64,000 nt of DNA from the NCBI GenBank assembly GCA_038502445.1, contig JAHLJS010000002.1, forward strand, positions 74,849,383-74,913,382, in the 5' to 3' direction. The stretch is from Eremochloa ophiuroides (lineage: Eukaryota > Streptophyta > Magnoliopsida > Poales > Poaceae). The position numbers were made by a program, and so were the translations under genes. This document shows positions 10,594 to 22,078 of the stretch, one piece after another; the first letter of the stretch is position 1, and every line of letters begins with the position of its first letter. A model generated the notes under the pieces. That model was not told the DNA's origin and made no database searches. It saw only the letters and a list, made by a program, of their open reading frames with translations.

Positions 10594-12612
10594 ACCTTTA
10601 TTGTGATCCATTTTGGACCCCATCGACGTCAGATTATATACAACTGAGGTAGGCTTAGGTCGTCACTTCTCTCTCTAGCACCCGCCACACAGCTCTTTGT
10701 TATGCCCTACCTCAATTAGCGCCCTTCCTCTCCCTACCGGGTTATCGGCCCAAGTAACAGAGGTTGAAACGATTTGCTAGCTCTGTCTCTAAAAGGAATG
10801 CAATCATGAGTTGTCTAACAATTAAAATGATTCATATCTGAATAAGTTTATAATAAATAATATTCTCCCGTGTTGCCATGATTTTGCCCCCCATCGGGCA
10901 AACTGAAAAATGACGAAACTCTAACAACAAGACTCACATCCATGTGATTTGGCCTACAAATCACACCATCGAATACACAGTTAGCTCGCATTGGCACACA
11001 AATCACCGCTAAACTAATTTTCCCCCAAATTGAAACTAAATTTCCAGTAAACCAAGTATCAGGAGCTCTGAAAGCTTACCTAGTCTCTTCAGCAACGTCG
11101 CATAAATCCATCTCGTGAAATTATCACTACCTACAACCAGAAAACAGGAGCACACAGACTTAGACTAACTGAACAAAGGGAGTTTGTACAGGAGGCAAGG
11201 GAGAGAGCAATGAGGGAGAAGCAGCGACTGGACTTGCTTGCTGGACGGCACCTGCACCTGTCCGCGCGGGCCCAGGCCGCCGGACGCGGCGAGTGGCCGC
11301 CGCCCGTGCCTGGCCGCCCGATGCGGCGTGCCTCAACTGAGCAGAGCCGCCCGACGCCCCCACGGCCTAGCTGCGCCCCCATGGCCTGGCATCCGCCCGT
11401 GCCTGGCCCCTCGATGCGCCGCCGCCGCTGATGAATGAGAGAGACAGGGCTTACGGTGAGGATGAGAGAATGGGGAAGGTTTTGAGTGGATGAGGGGTAT
11501 TTTGGTCCTTTGGTCTTATTTGCTAGGGTTTTCCTGTTTTTTTAATTACAGAAACAACTAACAGAGTTAGAAGTAGGAGTAAACTGAAGCTTCATAATTA
11601 TAAACCATGGGTAAAATCACAACGGTGAGAAAAATGAGGATAAAATCACAATTGAATGTTAAAGTAAGGGCAAGAACATAATAGACCCAATCAATTTTAT
11701 TATAAATATATATTTTATAATTATCTAATAATATTTATTTGGTATCATTAACATTGATGCTGACAGAGGAAGTAGATAGCTAGGGGAGGAATGAAAATCC
11801 TATAAATTTTTTTCAGACTCACAAATACTAGAGCAAAGTGGTTAGGTGGTAACACGTGCACCGGACCTGCCACGGTGCACCGTTTTAGATGGTTAACAAG
11901 TCCTGGCATATTGGTGTTTGCTGTGCACCAGACGTGTCACACCGGACCATTCTACTAGCGATAATTGGAGTACCCCAGCATAGTTGCTCTCCCCGAACGT
12001 GTCCGTTGGTGCACCGGATGTTCGCAACGGACCATTCTAAACGGTTGGGTGGTGACTAGAAGCTTTGGTGATTTCTCCGTTGTGATTGTGGGAGGCCCAA
12101 ATCATGTTGTGTTCCGTCAAAAAAAAATCACGTTGTGAGCAATTGTGGATGATTCACCATGCTGATTGGCAAAGAATCAGCCTATAGAGAACATTTGGAC
12201 CTTGCGTGGATAAGGGGGAGCCGTACCCTTACATGGGTGCTCTAATTAGGACTAGTGGGGATTATTGATTCTTTGCTACCTTAGTAAAACATCATTGTTG
12301 TAACCCTCTCTTTTCTTTGAGCATCTATATATGTGAAATTTCATACACGTCTTTATATCACTAGAATTGTCATGCTAGAATTAGAAACTTTGTGCGTACG
12401 ATAGAAACATACTCGGAACACGAGGCGAAATAGGCTAAGTACTATTTAATTTCATGAGAAGTTTAGATTAATCCCCATTCAACCATCCCGAATCTATTGG
12501 GCATCTTAATCCTTTTAACTTGATCCAGACTTATGACACATACTTATAGGAGTTAGGATAACTCACTTCCGGCGATGTTGGATAAAGGTGCAATTCCAGT
12601 ACTATTGGGTCA
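10594..12612. other. Gene-free stretch with repeat debris
   Basis: No supported gene. A GC-rich island at 11210-11440 can be read in several frames but shows no domain and no consistent coding signal. From about 11850 to 12420 CACCGGAC-type words and a segment near 12190-12330 resemble the LTR or leader of a degraded grass Copia element. Confidence 0.4.
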
Positions 12613-12617
12613 CACCA
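12613..12617. repeat. Target-site duplication of large solo LTR, left copy
   Basis: CACCA, repeated at 25391-25395 directly after the other end of the solo LTR. Confidence 0.8.
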
Positions 12618-14060
12618 TGTAATACTCCGGGTATTACGGTTAATCAAAATGCCATGTCATCATATTTAATTTAATTGCATGTATGTGATTGTGCTTAGGA
12701 CTTCTAAAGTGACTTGATTGTGTTTATGAATGATTGTGCAATTTAACCTTTAATTGGAAATCAAAAAGAAAATTTAAATTAAGCCCTAATCGGGGTCGAG
12801 CAGCCCTAATCAAGGGGCTCACCACATCGCCGTCAGGGTCGAGCAACCAAAGCCGTCGCAGTCGTCGAACTCGTCCATTCGGGTCACCTCTGCTCCAACC
12901 TGCTGCTCCATTCCACTTGTGGTGAGCCCCTGGAACTGTTGCGCACCTTCCTGGAATCTCTACCGCCCTGCTCTTGCCGGAACACGGCACTCCGGCGCGG
13001 CCGAGCCGCCATGCCCGCTGCCAGGAGAAACACTAGGACCTAGTAACCCTAATACCTAGCTCTAAAGGTGTCCTAGAGTCCTTGGGGCACGTTGGTGCTA
13101 CTAGTTTGACCGAGGACCTCGCCGGCGGCGAGCTCCACGGCGGGCCAGTACGCGCGTACGCGCGGGAGCGCCCTCCCCGGCGCGAGGTTGAAGAAGGGGA
13201 GAGTGTGGCCGTGTGGGCCTTACTGGGCCAGTGGGGACCGGCCCAGCGGCTCGGGAAAGGCCGGGGAGAGAGTGGGGAGTGCGGGTGAGAGTTTGGGCTG
13301 GCCTGCGGTCTTGGGCCGACCGGGGCCGAAGTCACTTTTCTTTTTCTAGCGAATTTGTAAAAGGTTTTCTGATTTGTTTTTGTGAATAGTACTATGATTT
13401 CTTCTTTTTGTAGGAATTAACGGGCTACTCCAAAAATCATGAAAATATTTGTGTAGACTCTCTGTTAGGTTTAATATTTAATAAAAATATTAAGCACCTA
13501 TTTTGAGCACTTTCTGCAGTAACTAAAAATCGGAGATTTAATTAGTAAATGCAATTTTGAGTAATTTTAATTGTTTCTCTGTAACTACAAAAATTATGAA
13601 ATTTATTTGCTACTGTTTCAAGTCAAGAGCTACCTGTTGGTAAAGTTGGGCATCAAATGGAAATAGTTTAATTATTTATTAATTAAATGCTTGATTAATT
13701 GATTTATAAAATAAATAGAAAATCCTAATCACTTACGGTTGGTGTGAATTTTGGATTTATTGTGATCTCAGGTCAAACATACCTCGGCCAAATTTTTAGA
13801 AATAGTTACTTTGGATACCTTGTGAAGATTAGTAGTATTTGCGGATTGTTTGATTTATTATTTCATGTACCATTATCATTTCATCATATTAAGCATGCAT
13901 CGTTGTACACGTGTAGTTCCCGTGAACGAAGAAGTTAAAGTCGAGGCTACTTCCGAGGAGGTGATTCCCGAGGTTATGCAGGGGTTTCACATTTGCGGGA
14001 CTGATCCTGATCTGACGCTCTTCGCAATCCAAGGCAAGGCCCGGTGCATTCAGCCCCTAC

Positions 14061-14065
14061 CTTGT
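14061..14065. repeat. Target-site duplication of nested element, left copy
   Basis: CTTGT, matched by CTTGT at 23888-23892. Joining the two flanks restores continuous outer-LTR sequence. Confidence 0.9.
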
Positions 14066-15881
14066 TGTTGACGGTGGATATACCCTAAAATTCCACATTT
14101 AAATACCGTCAACAGGCCTCGAATTCAAGGAAAGATAAACATATCATGAACATATTTTATCAATAACAAATTCTACTTGTACTCTTAAGCTTGTGAATGC
14201 AGCAAAGATCAAACAGGCCAAGAAACATCAAGAAATAGTACACAACATCACTTAGAAGAGAGGAGAGCCCAGGGTGGGGCCATGTATGGGTCGGCCGAAC
14301 CCTACATGGGGCCCACCTGGCTCTGGTGACATGGCATGATCCATGTGACCCTCCACCCAGCTCATTTCATCCATCAGATCAACATGTGTTTCTATTCCAC
14401 GGTGGAGAAACAAAGCACAAGGATTCAACGTGACAAACATGCAACAAAGCTGGAACCAACACACGAGGACAATCAATGACAGATGGGGACCACAGTGGTG
14501 GGCCCAACTCCCCAATGGTGGTTCGGCCGAACCACCCAAGGTAGGATCAGGCCACTGCTTCACTCCATGACAGGTGGGGACTTCTTCTAGAAGACCCTGG
14601 CTAGGCCCACCTGCCATAGGGGGGTCGGCCGAACCCCCCTGGTGCCCAGCCAGGTCGGTTGGCCTCCACCGCCTTCTAGCATGTTTCCCATGTGCTGAAA
14701 TCACCACGGCCGTCCATCTTATGGCGGTTCAATGGCGGTTTATCTAAGGGTAGAGAGGCAAGGAGCACGCGGATCGCTGACGTGGCGTCCCTCAACTCTC
14801 TCCTATAAATAGAGGCTGCCATCACCCTCTTCAAGACACCCAAGATACACAAGAGCCACAAGTCACAAGAGTTCTACTCTTTAGTAGTAGTAGTAGTCTA
14901 GTGTGGGAGTTAGAGTTGAGTCGAGCTACGCTCGGAGTCTCCGGAGTCGTTTGCTGGAGAGTCTTGTATAGCTCTTGTACCTTTCCTTCTGTAAGACTTT
15001 ATCTTTATCAATATATTATCTTTACTTTACTTTACTTTACTTTACTAAGTCTCTACTTAGTGCATTACTATTCTTTATAGTATTGTTGTGTTTTGTCTTA
15101 ACTTATAGTTGAGTTATATTACATAGTGATCCTGTAACCAGTTTACGTGTGTAGTTAATCGTCTGTCATAGGGTATTTTAGTTGTTGGTACGCAACTAGA
15201 GTAGTAAGGCTTAGTGTAAGCGTGGTGCTTACACTAGATCTTGCCTTTGAATGCTGCTTATCGCACGGATTGTTTGTGGGTGCTAGCAGGTGGTGACAGC
15301 CCTGTCTAGTCTTCGTATCTCTCCACGTGTTTTAGGCAAGTTCTTAAAAGGTAGGCTCCCATAAGAGAATAGCCGTTTCAGGTAGAGGTTATATCCCCTA
15401 CTGTCTCGTCTATCCCCTACACAACGGAAGTAAGGCAGCTATCTTAATATAATTCATCCATTTGATAAGATAGTTCACAAGAGTAAAGTAAGTGTCATAG
15501 GAGTCTTATACTCACTCGTTGTCCTCCCACCTAGCTATACTCTACTAGTTATCTTTAGTTATCCTAAAACCATATCGTGTCTTGGTGTCATTACCCTTTC
15601 CTCTACATATCGATTTACCCCCTATCACTAGTGGATACTAAGTTGCTATATACTTAAGGATCTCTCTCTTTTTATTAATTATTCCTAGCAACCGTTTTCC
15701 CTTGGGATAAAAATAAATAACGATACCTTGAAATACTTCCGGGTGAAGTGCTACAGCGGTATATTCTGTGCGCTTACGGAATTATCCAATAGACATAAGA
15801 AATACCCCAAGCACTTCTGGCGTCGTTATCAGAGATAGTCTAACACCCTGTCTCTGGTGGTTGCGTTAAAAAGTGTCAACA
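14066..15881 (+). repeat. 5' LTR of nested element
   Basis: An 1816-bp LTR running from TGTTGACGG to GTCAACA. It has a TATA box at about 14804-14810, a (TAG)n run at 14882-14895 and three copies of a TCGGCCGAA palindrome (14288, 14520, 14621) upstream of the TATA box. The first 49 bp form an inverted pair: TGTTGACGGT at 14066-14075 and ACCGTCAACA at 14105-14114. Confidence 0.92.
14804..14810 (+). promoter_or_regulatory. LTR TATA box
   Basis: TATAAAT in a CTCC-flanked context, conserved in the 3' LTR near 22804. It is presumed to drive the genomic transcript of the element. Confidence 0.65.
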
Positions 15882-15907
15882 AGCATTTCTGGCGCCGTTG
15901 CCGGGGA
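15882..15907 (+). other. Primer-binding-site region
   Basis: Directly after the 5' LTR, TTTCTGGCGCCGTTGCCGGG matches the conserved post-LTR segment of many grass Ty3/gypsy elements. Confidence 0.75.
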
Positions 15908-16032
15908 AAGCATCAGTCTAGGAATATTGATAAAAAAAATTGAATCCGGATTCTACTATTAATGTAGTTATCAATTAGTGTTAGGGGCTTACCCCTGTCT
16001 GTGTTTTTCGTTATCGTGAAGCTAGACAGTGC

Positions 16033-16897
16033 ATGAACGGTTTCCAATTGCCGTCAAATTTCATTGAAGATCCTAAACAATTGTTGAGGAGAACGAGACG
16101 CCGTCAAGTTCCACCTCAAAGGTTCATCTCAAATCTGAATCCGTTCGAGGAAAGAGGCTCCGCACTATCAACCGAGGAGGCTATGGCTCAAAAGACCATC
16201 TCTGAGTTCTCTGCACCGTCGGCTGACAACATTGCCACCGGCCCGCAGCTCAACTTGGGGGATGCTACCTTTGAGCTCAAACCAGCGCTTATCAACATGG
16301 TGCAAGCCAATCCATTCTGTGGGAAGCCGCATGAAGATGCCAACGCCCATCTCTAGCACTTCCTGGAGGTGTGGTACCTTCACTATCAAAACCAGCGCTC
16401 TTCGTGGAAAGATCTCAAGCTTCCAACAGCAAGGTGATGAGACAATTTCCGAAGCATGGGAACGCCTCTAGGAGTACATTTGTGCTTGTCCTCATCATGG
16501 GAATGAAGAATGGCTCCTAATCCAAGGTTTCTACCATGCGTTGACTAGCTTAGCCCGTAGTCACCTTGATGCTGCCGCTGGAGGAGCATTCCTACAACAC
16601 AATGTCAAGGATGCCAAAGACCTCATTGAAAAGATGGTTATCAACTAAGGATGGAATGAGGAGCGTCTCTAGCCCAAGAAAAGGGGTATGCACACCGTTC
16701 ATGAGGTGGACATGCTCTTAGCAAAAATAGACCTCTTGATGAAAAAGATTGAGGAAGGTTCAAAAAAGGAACAAGAGGCCCTTCGAACCACTATCACCGC
16801 ACGAGCAATCGAAGCTGACCCATGGTGCGAGGTATGTGGTGGAGAAGATCCCTCCGGCAACAACTGTCCCGAGACGAAAGAGGAAGTGAGCTTCATC

Positions 16898-16955
<58 letters not shown>

Positions 16956-17194
16956 GGTATCGACCCCAACAACAAGGAGGATGGAACTCGCGCCCCTTCT
17001 ACCAAGGAAATCAAGGTAATGGTTACAACAATAATTTTAATAATTCTTATGGTAACCAACCTTCTCTTAAAGATCTTGTCTTAGGCCAATCCAAAATCAA
17101 TGATAGTATAAACAAGAAAATAATGGCTAATGATAAGATTCTTGAAAATCTTAGTGAGAAAATGGATAGCTTTAACACTACTATAAAAAATTAA
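16033..17194 (+). pseudogene. Broken gag with internal deletion and poly-Asn tract
   Basis: The frame opens at 16033 with the N-terminal gag region, including PALINMVQANPFCGKPHEDA, then hits TAG at about 16354. After a shift near 16370 it continues with ALRGKISSFQQQGDETISEA and FYHALTSLARSHLDAAAGGA, interrupted by further stops at about 16469, 16646 and 16670. Compared with ordinary family members, the central capsid segment between TFTIK and ALRGKISSFQQQ is missing, so it is deleted as well as mutated. The last part (16688-17194) is open for 168 codons and carries a cysteine-containing segment, then about 19 consecutive Asn codons (AAC repeats, 16898-16954). Most of the stops look like C-to-T changes in Gln codons. 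Confidence 0.8.
16898..16954. repeat. (AAC)n microsatellite within gag
   Basis: About 19 AAC units, coding poly-Asn in the gag frame. A repeat expansion of this type varies quickly between copies. Confidence 0.9.
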
Positions 17195-17364
17195 TTGAGC
17201 TTTAATAAAATGCTAAAAACCCAATTAGCTCAAATAGCAGCAGTTGTCCTATCCTTCGAATAAGGTAAGATCCCAGGGAAACCTGAGAAACCAATTGAGG
17301 GTGTTAAGTTAATTTTCACGAGGTTTGGTAAGCCTCCGGTCAGGCAAAACCCGGGTTGTCTTCT

Positions 17365-18016
17365 TGATCCGCCATTCATGGACAAAAAGAGTGACCCCGG
17401 CCATCCTACCATCACCTGCGAAATCGGGCCGCACACCTTCAACAACGCCTTCTGCGACCTTGGATCTAGAGTGAACATCATGTCCAAGGTAATGTATGAG
17501 AATTTGGTAGAGGGACCTTTGTACCCCACTTTTATTAAATTGTAGATGGCCGATCAATCAATCCGGTTCCCCGAGGGATTGGTAAGGGGCATCCTTGTCA
17601 AAATTCAAGACGAATACATCCCCGTCGACTTCATCATTCTTGACATGGGGGCCGATGACGAAGTCCCCGTCATCCTAAGAAGGCCGTTCCTCAACACTGT
17701 GAATGCCATCATCTATGTGGGATCCGACCAAGTCCACTTCCAACTCCCAGGTAAGAGAATTAAATGTCCTTTCAATGGTTATAAATCAATGCAACAGGTA
17801 AGGAAGAACCTATGGAGAAATAAGCCACAATATGCACCCCGCCGAAAGAATCAACCGCCAAGGGCCAAAAAGGCCGAACTGGTAAGTAAGGCGGAGGTGG
17901 TAAACAAGGCTGACTCCACTGAATCACAAGCATCAACCAAGAAGGAATGGCGGAAGAAAGAGGTGCGATCATCACGGTCTCCATCTCCGGGACCGATCGA
18001 AGCACCCGAAGAATGA
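17365..18016 (+). pseudogene. Retropepsin-like protease domain, one nonsense codon
   Basis: The frame carries the retroviral-type aspartic protease pattern of plant Ty3/gypsy elements: the active-site-like CDLGSRVNIMSK segment (families usually have DLGASVN), then after an in-frame TAG at about 17543 the segments FIILDMGADDEVPVILRRPF and HFQLPGKRIKCPF. The tail (to 18016) is Lys/Arg/Ser-rich and ends in a natural stop. In autonomous relatives this domain precedes reverse transcriptase; here the polyprotein simply ends. The product would process gag if translated, but the stop and the altered active-site segment argue against function. Confidence 0.8.
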
Positions 18017-18623
18017 ACCCGAAATGGAGAGGGCCTGCTCTACGGACCTAAAACATGGAGCCCTTACTGGTAAGGTAAATCAGTATTTATCTCATATTTA
18101 ATTTCTGCATTTCAATTTTTGCATTTTCTTCATTGCATTTCATATTTAAATTTTGCAAGAATTTATTTAACAAAATAAAATATTCAAATGAATAAAACTT
18201 GAGAATGAACAGTAGTGCTCACACCTGAGGTGGTGGGACCACCTAGGTGGGGTGGGCCGACCCTACCATGGGGCCCACCCACCTCTGGTGATGTTGGCCT
18301 GGTGTAGTGATTTACTTTCTGAATTTTGAACACCATCTCCTTTTGAATTTGGCCGACCGCATTTGGTTATGACCACTTTCACTTGCTCCAAGGAGAATCC
18401 AACATCCACTACCATCCAATTCTAAAAAGTGGACACTTTGGCATGCATTAGTGTTCCTATGGTCCATGGAAATCACTTTAAACATGTCCCCACTTTTGTC
18501 ATACACCTTTTACCTTCACAAAATACTAGACAAGGGAATCTCTGAAATTTTCAAAACTTTTGGTCCACCACTAGTCTCTACTTTTCTGGACACACAGTTT
18601 AAAGCTGAAAGGGGACAATACCT

Positions 18624-18947
18624 GGTTCGGCTGAACCATGTTTTGGCTCCCCCCAAGAAAGTGGTGTTTAAATTCAAATAGATTCCCTGTCCAAAGGTAA
18701 AAACAACACTGAACTTGTCATAAGTGGTTCGGCCGACCCACAATTAAGGTCCTGTCTGCAGAGTTGCGTTTGTATTCAAATAGATTCCCTGTCCAAAGGC
18801 AAAAGCAACTCTGATCATGTCATAATGGGTTCGGTCGACCCATCAATAAAGAGTTGATAGCAAAGTTGAATTTGAATTTGAATTCAAATAGATTCCCTAT
18901 CCGAAGGTAAAAACAACAAAAACCTGTCCTGGAGGGGTCGGCCGAAC
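18624..18947 (+). promoter_or_regulatory. Palindrome-bearing ~104-bp repeats upstream of internal TATA box
   Basis: Three direct repeats start at about 18671, 18775 and 18881. Each begins ATTCAAATAGATTCCCT and contains an AAGG(T/C)AAAA(A/G)CAAC word followed by a GGTTCGGCCGACC-type palindrome (18725, 18828, 18934). A fourth palindrome lies at 18624. The block ends about 37 bp before a TATA box. The same palindrome precedes the LTR TATA box. An enhancer-like role is inferred from position only. Confidence 0.5.
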
Positions 18948-18983
18948 TAGGCATGGTGGCCTGGCCACCAGCCCTTCTCCCCC

Positions 18984-18990
18984 TATAAAT
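18984..18990 (+). promoter_or_regulatory. Internal TATA box preceding the extra ORF
   Basis: CTATAAATACC in a pyrimidine-rich context, about 200 bp before a plausible 5'-UTR intron and 296 bp before the ATG of the extra ORF. It resembles a plant gene core promoter. Confidence 0.55.
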
Positions 18991-19186
18991 ACCCTTGCAT
19001 TGTGTGCTCAAATCCACACCCAGACCAGCTGAATTCTTCTGAGCACACAATCTTCCTTCTTCTCTCCATTTGAGCAAGTTCTTTCTCAAGTTTAAGTTTA
19101 GCCAGCCAAACCAAAAAAACCAAAAATACTTAGTAGTAGAAGCTTGTCTTACTCGAGTCTTTGCTCTCAATATCTTGTTTGTGGAG

Positions 19187-19278
19187 GTAACCATACCCCG
19201 CAAGGACTAATATCAGTGGGATAGCTAACGCTAATCCCTGTTGTTGTAATGTGTTCTTGTGTGATCTTATTGCTGCAG
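19187..19278 (+). other. Predicted 92-nt intron in the leader of the extra ORF
   Basis: Donor GTGGAG|GTAACC and acceptor TTGCTGCAG|G, the latter one base before the ATG. The region between is T-rich near the acceptor. Splicing is predicted from sequence only. Confidence 0.5.
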
Positions 19279-19279
19279 G

Positions 19280-20671
19280 ATGAAGAAGTTCTCCTCCACA
19301 CTTAAGAAGGCCAAGAGTGTCGTAGGGAGTTCCTCCCGACGACCCCGCCATGATGAAGATGAAGGAAGAGAAGCTCCACCAAGACGAAGCTTTGGAATGC
19401 CTTCTGAAAGAACGTTCTATCCCGAGAGCAGCCTTATGCTAAATCAAGAAGAGTACCAAAGGTACACCTCCATCCGACACCGAGGCTATGAACATACCGG
19501 CATCATCGACCCTATCCTTTTGGACAGCAAAGGTATGACCGCAGAATTTAACTCTGTTTTCAATACAATCGGGTGGGGAAGTTTTTGGGAAGTACAAGAA
19601 CTTGGAATAGAAAAACTCACCATTGAATTTCTATGCTCTTTACAAGCCACTGAAAATAATGTCTACTTTCGCATGTTCAACCAAGAGTATAATTTAACAT
19701 GGGGAGTTTTTAACATGGCACTTGGCTTTGATAATGACTGTCATCTAGACCTTGTTAATACAATAAGAAGATTTGATAAAGCTGAATTTTGGAAAGCTAT
19801 AACATGATCTAATGATTGCTCTGACCCTAAAACCGATGAAATCCATAATCCTACTTTGCGCTTGATCCGCCATTGGATGGCCATAACTTTTCTCCCTGGC
19901 TCCAATGTGCAAGTTCTTTACAATGATGAATTAAGACTGTTCTATGCCATGACAAAGAAAATAAAAGATTCACCTGCTAAGATGTTAGTTCACTTTTGGC
20001 TTGGTATTTTCCATAGAAGCGAGCCCATATTTTTTACTTCTTTTATCACTCGAATTGCAGAAACAATGGACTTACTAGATGGAAAACATTACTTTGAATA
20101 CATTGCTTCTCTTAGAGATATTGTAACCGAAGATTTCTTCATAAGTGCTAAAGTCCTTAAAATAGATGAAAATGGTGATATAAAAATGATTTATCCCGGC
20201 CATACATCCGAAATCTCTCTCTCATGTGAGAGGCATCGGTTGTATGCGCTACGCCCACTAACCATAAATTGGGACCGAGAGGCAAGAAGCTAAAATGTTG
20301 CAGGATTAAGAAGGGTGACAAGGAGCATGTCACAAGCCGCTCAATTTGAGCAAGGCGGCACATCATGAGCTGCAGGGAGATATGAAGAGGAAGGCAACGA
20401 GGCAAGTTCCATGGACATTTCAAGGTCCACGGAACGGCCTCAACAGCACACTCCAAGAGTACGCACTCCCCGTCCGTCCGCACGGGCGAGGGGTCGTCGA
20501 AGCCAAGGATCGGAAATGGACCGACTCATCAATAACATGGGCGCAATGCAAGTTGAGCAAGATGCAACTCTGAGTATGGCACAACAAATGCCCAACTATT
20601 GCAAGCTATCCAAGACGAAGAAGCACAACGCTGGGCGGGATGGTTCCAATACTACCTGCCACCACAATGAG
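19280..20671 (+). pseudogene. Extra ORF of the retrotransposon (plant-transposon-protein type)
   Basis: A ~460-codon reading region starting with a Lys/Ser/Arg-rich N-terminus (MKKFSSTLKKAKSVVGSSSR). It continues with a globular part including IEFLCSLQATENNVYFRMFN, WGVFNMALGFDND and LRLIRHWMAITFLPGSNVQV, the pattern of the ATHILA-ORF1 / putative plant transposon protein family found in non-pol ORFs of plant LTR elements. In-frame stops lie at about 19805 (TGA), 20291 (TAA) and near 20366 (TGA). A frameshift near 20590 is needed to reach the C-terminal AQRWAGWFQYYLPPQ. Its biochemical role is unknown in the family. It sits in sense orientation downstream of its own TATA box, and no polymerase lies between. 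Confidence 0.65.
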
Positions 20672-22065
20672 CAAAAGGACAAGCTTGGGGGAGATCCTCT
20701 CCCCCACCAAGGTAAGTATTCTATCCTAGTTATTTACATTATTTTAATTTATAGCATATAAAAAATGCATAAGATAAAAATACCAAAAATATTTCCCTTA
20801 TTCCCATATGTCTCATGAATATTTATCTTCCTCATGGAAATAATGAATAGTTGCTCTGTTAATGTTTCTTTAATGCCTAGTTTACTAGTATTTCTTTGAG
20901 TATGGATTACTTGGCTCATTTAAATCATCATGAATCTGAAAACTTTATGGATGCTAAGTGCTAGAACTAAGTCTAAGTTGTTGTGAGATATGATATAGTG
21001 AAACAAGAGCTACTATAATATTGTTCTAAGCATGCATGATTACTGGGGACTTATTTCTTAATCAATCAAAACCTTATTGTTCCTCAATGGTGATAAATTC
21101 CTACCACAGCCATACATGCTATACATGTCTAAAACCTTCCACATAAGTTGTTTGCTTTGTATTGAGTGTTGTCAAGTCTTTTGACCCTTATTGAGAGACT
21201 TATCATGCACCCAAGATCAAGATCACGTACACACCACATATATATGCTACTTCTACACTGGAAGTACGTAACCACAAGCCTTTCATTTCCACCAAATCAA
21301 TGCTCTATGTGTTAAAGTCATAGAAAATATCTCTTAGTTGTTATGTTAGAAGAGACAAAAGGCTATGCAAAATGAAAAGAAAAAAGAAAGAAAGATGGGC
21401 ACAAGAAAGTCCATAGAAAAGAAAAGAAAAATATTTGAGCAAGTTTAGGCTCATAAATAAAGAAAGAAAAATGATAGCCATGTCTCAAAAACAAAGTAGA
21501 GAGAGATACAATTTCAAATAGAGGAGCATTATACTTCATATTTTCCACACACTTCCACATCTTGATCTAAGGACATGACACTTCTCTCTTTGGATCCAAG
21601 CTTTGACTCTACAACATATGCAAAGTAAGTATGCTATACCCTTCATTCCTACCTTAACCTCCACATAAGCCATTTTTAGAAGTAGGATGATAAAGAGAAG
21701 GAAACATTTACTTTGTGCCTTGGTAAGGAATCATAAACCATTTGAGTGACATGAGAGAACCATATGAGGAACATTAAGTTTTCTTTTGCAAAACATTGCT
21801 AAAACCTCCAGTATGAAACTTGCAAAGAATGAGAAAAGTAGTGCTCAAGTTAAACTATTCTGTCTCTCAACCACCTAAGGTAAAGGAAAGGTCATTAGCC
21901 CCATAAAGGACTAAGGTAAAATGGGTGAATTTTTATAGCCAATTTTTCTATTCAAAAGAGAAGTATTTAGTTGTGTACATGGTAGTATTGAAACATGAAC
22001 ATTGTAGCAACTCCTGATCCACTGAGGCTAAATTTAATTATTTGCTCGGGACGAGCAAAAGTTAA
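20672..22065. other. Non-coding 3' part of nested element
   Basis: AT-rich, purine-biased sequence without a supported ORF. An AAGCTTGGGGGA word at about 20690, identical to the polypurine-tract word at 22064-22075, may be a second, internal polypurine tract. Confidence 0.45.
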
Positions 22066-22078
22066 GCTTGGGGGATCT
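22064..22078 (+). other. Polypurine tract before the 3' LTR
   Basis: AAGCTTGGGGGATCT directly abuts the 3' LTR at 22079, the expected site of plus-strand priming. Confidence 0.65.

Noticed and set aside
11131..11438. GC-rich ORFs on both strands as a gene
   Set aside because: Overlapping frames on both strands with no domain, no splice context and no clear promoter.
16699..17059. Minus-strand poly-Leu/poly-Val ORFs
   Set aside because: Antisense of the AAC microsatellite.
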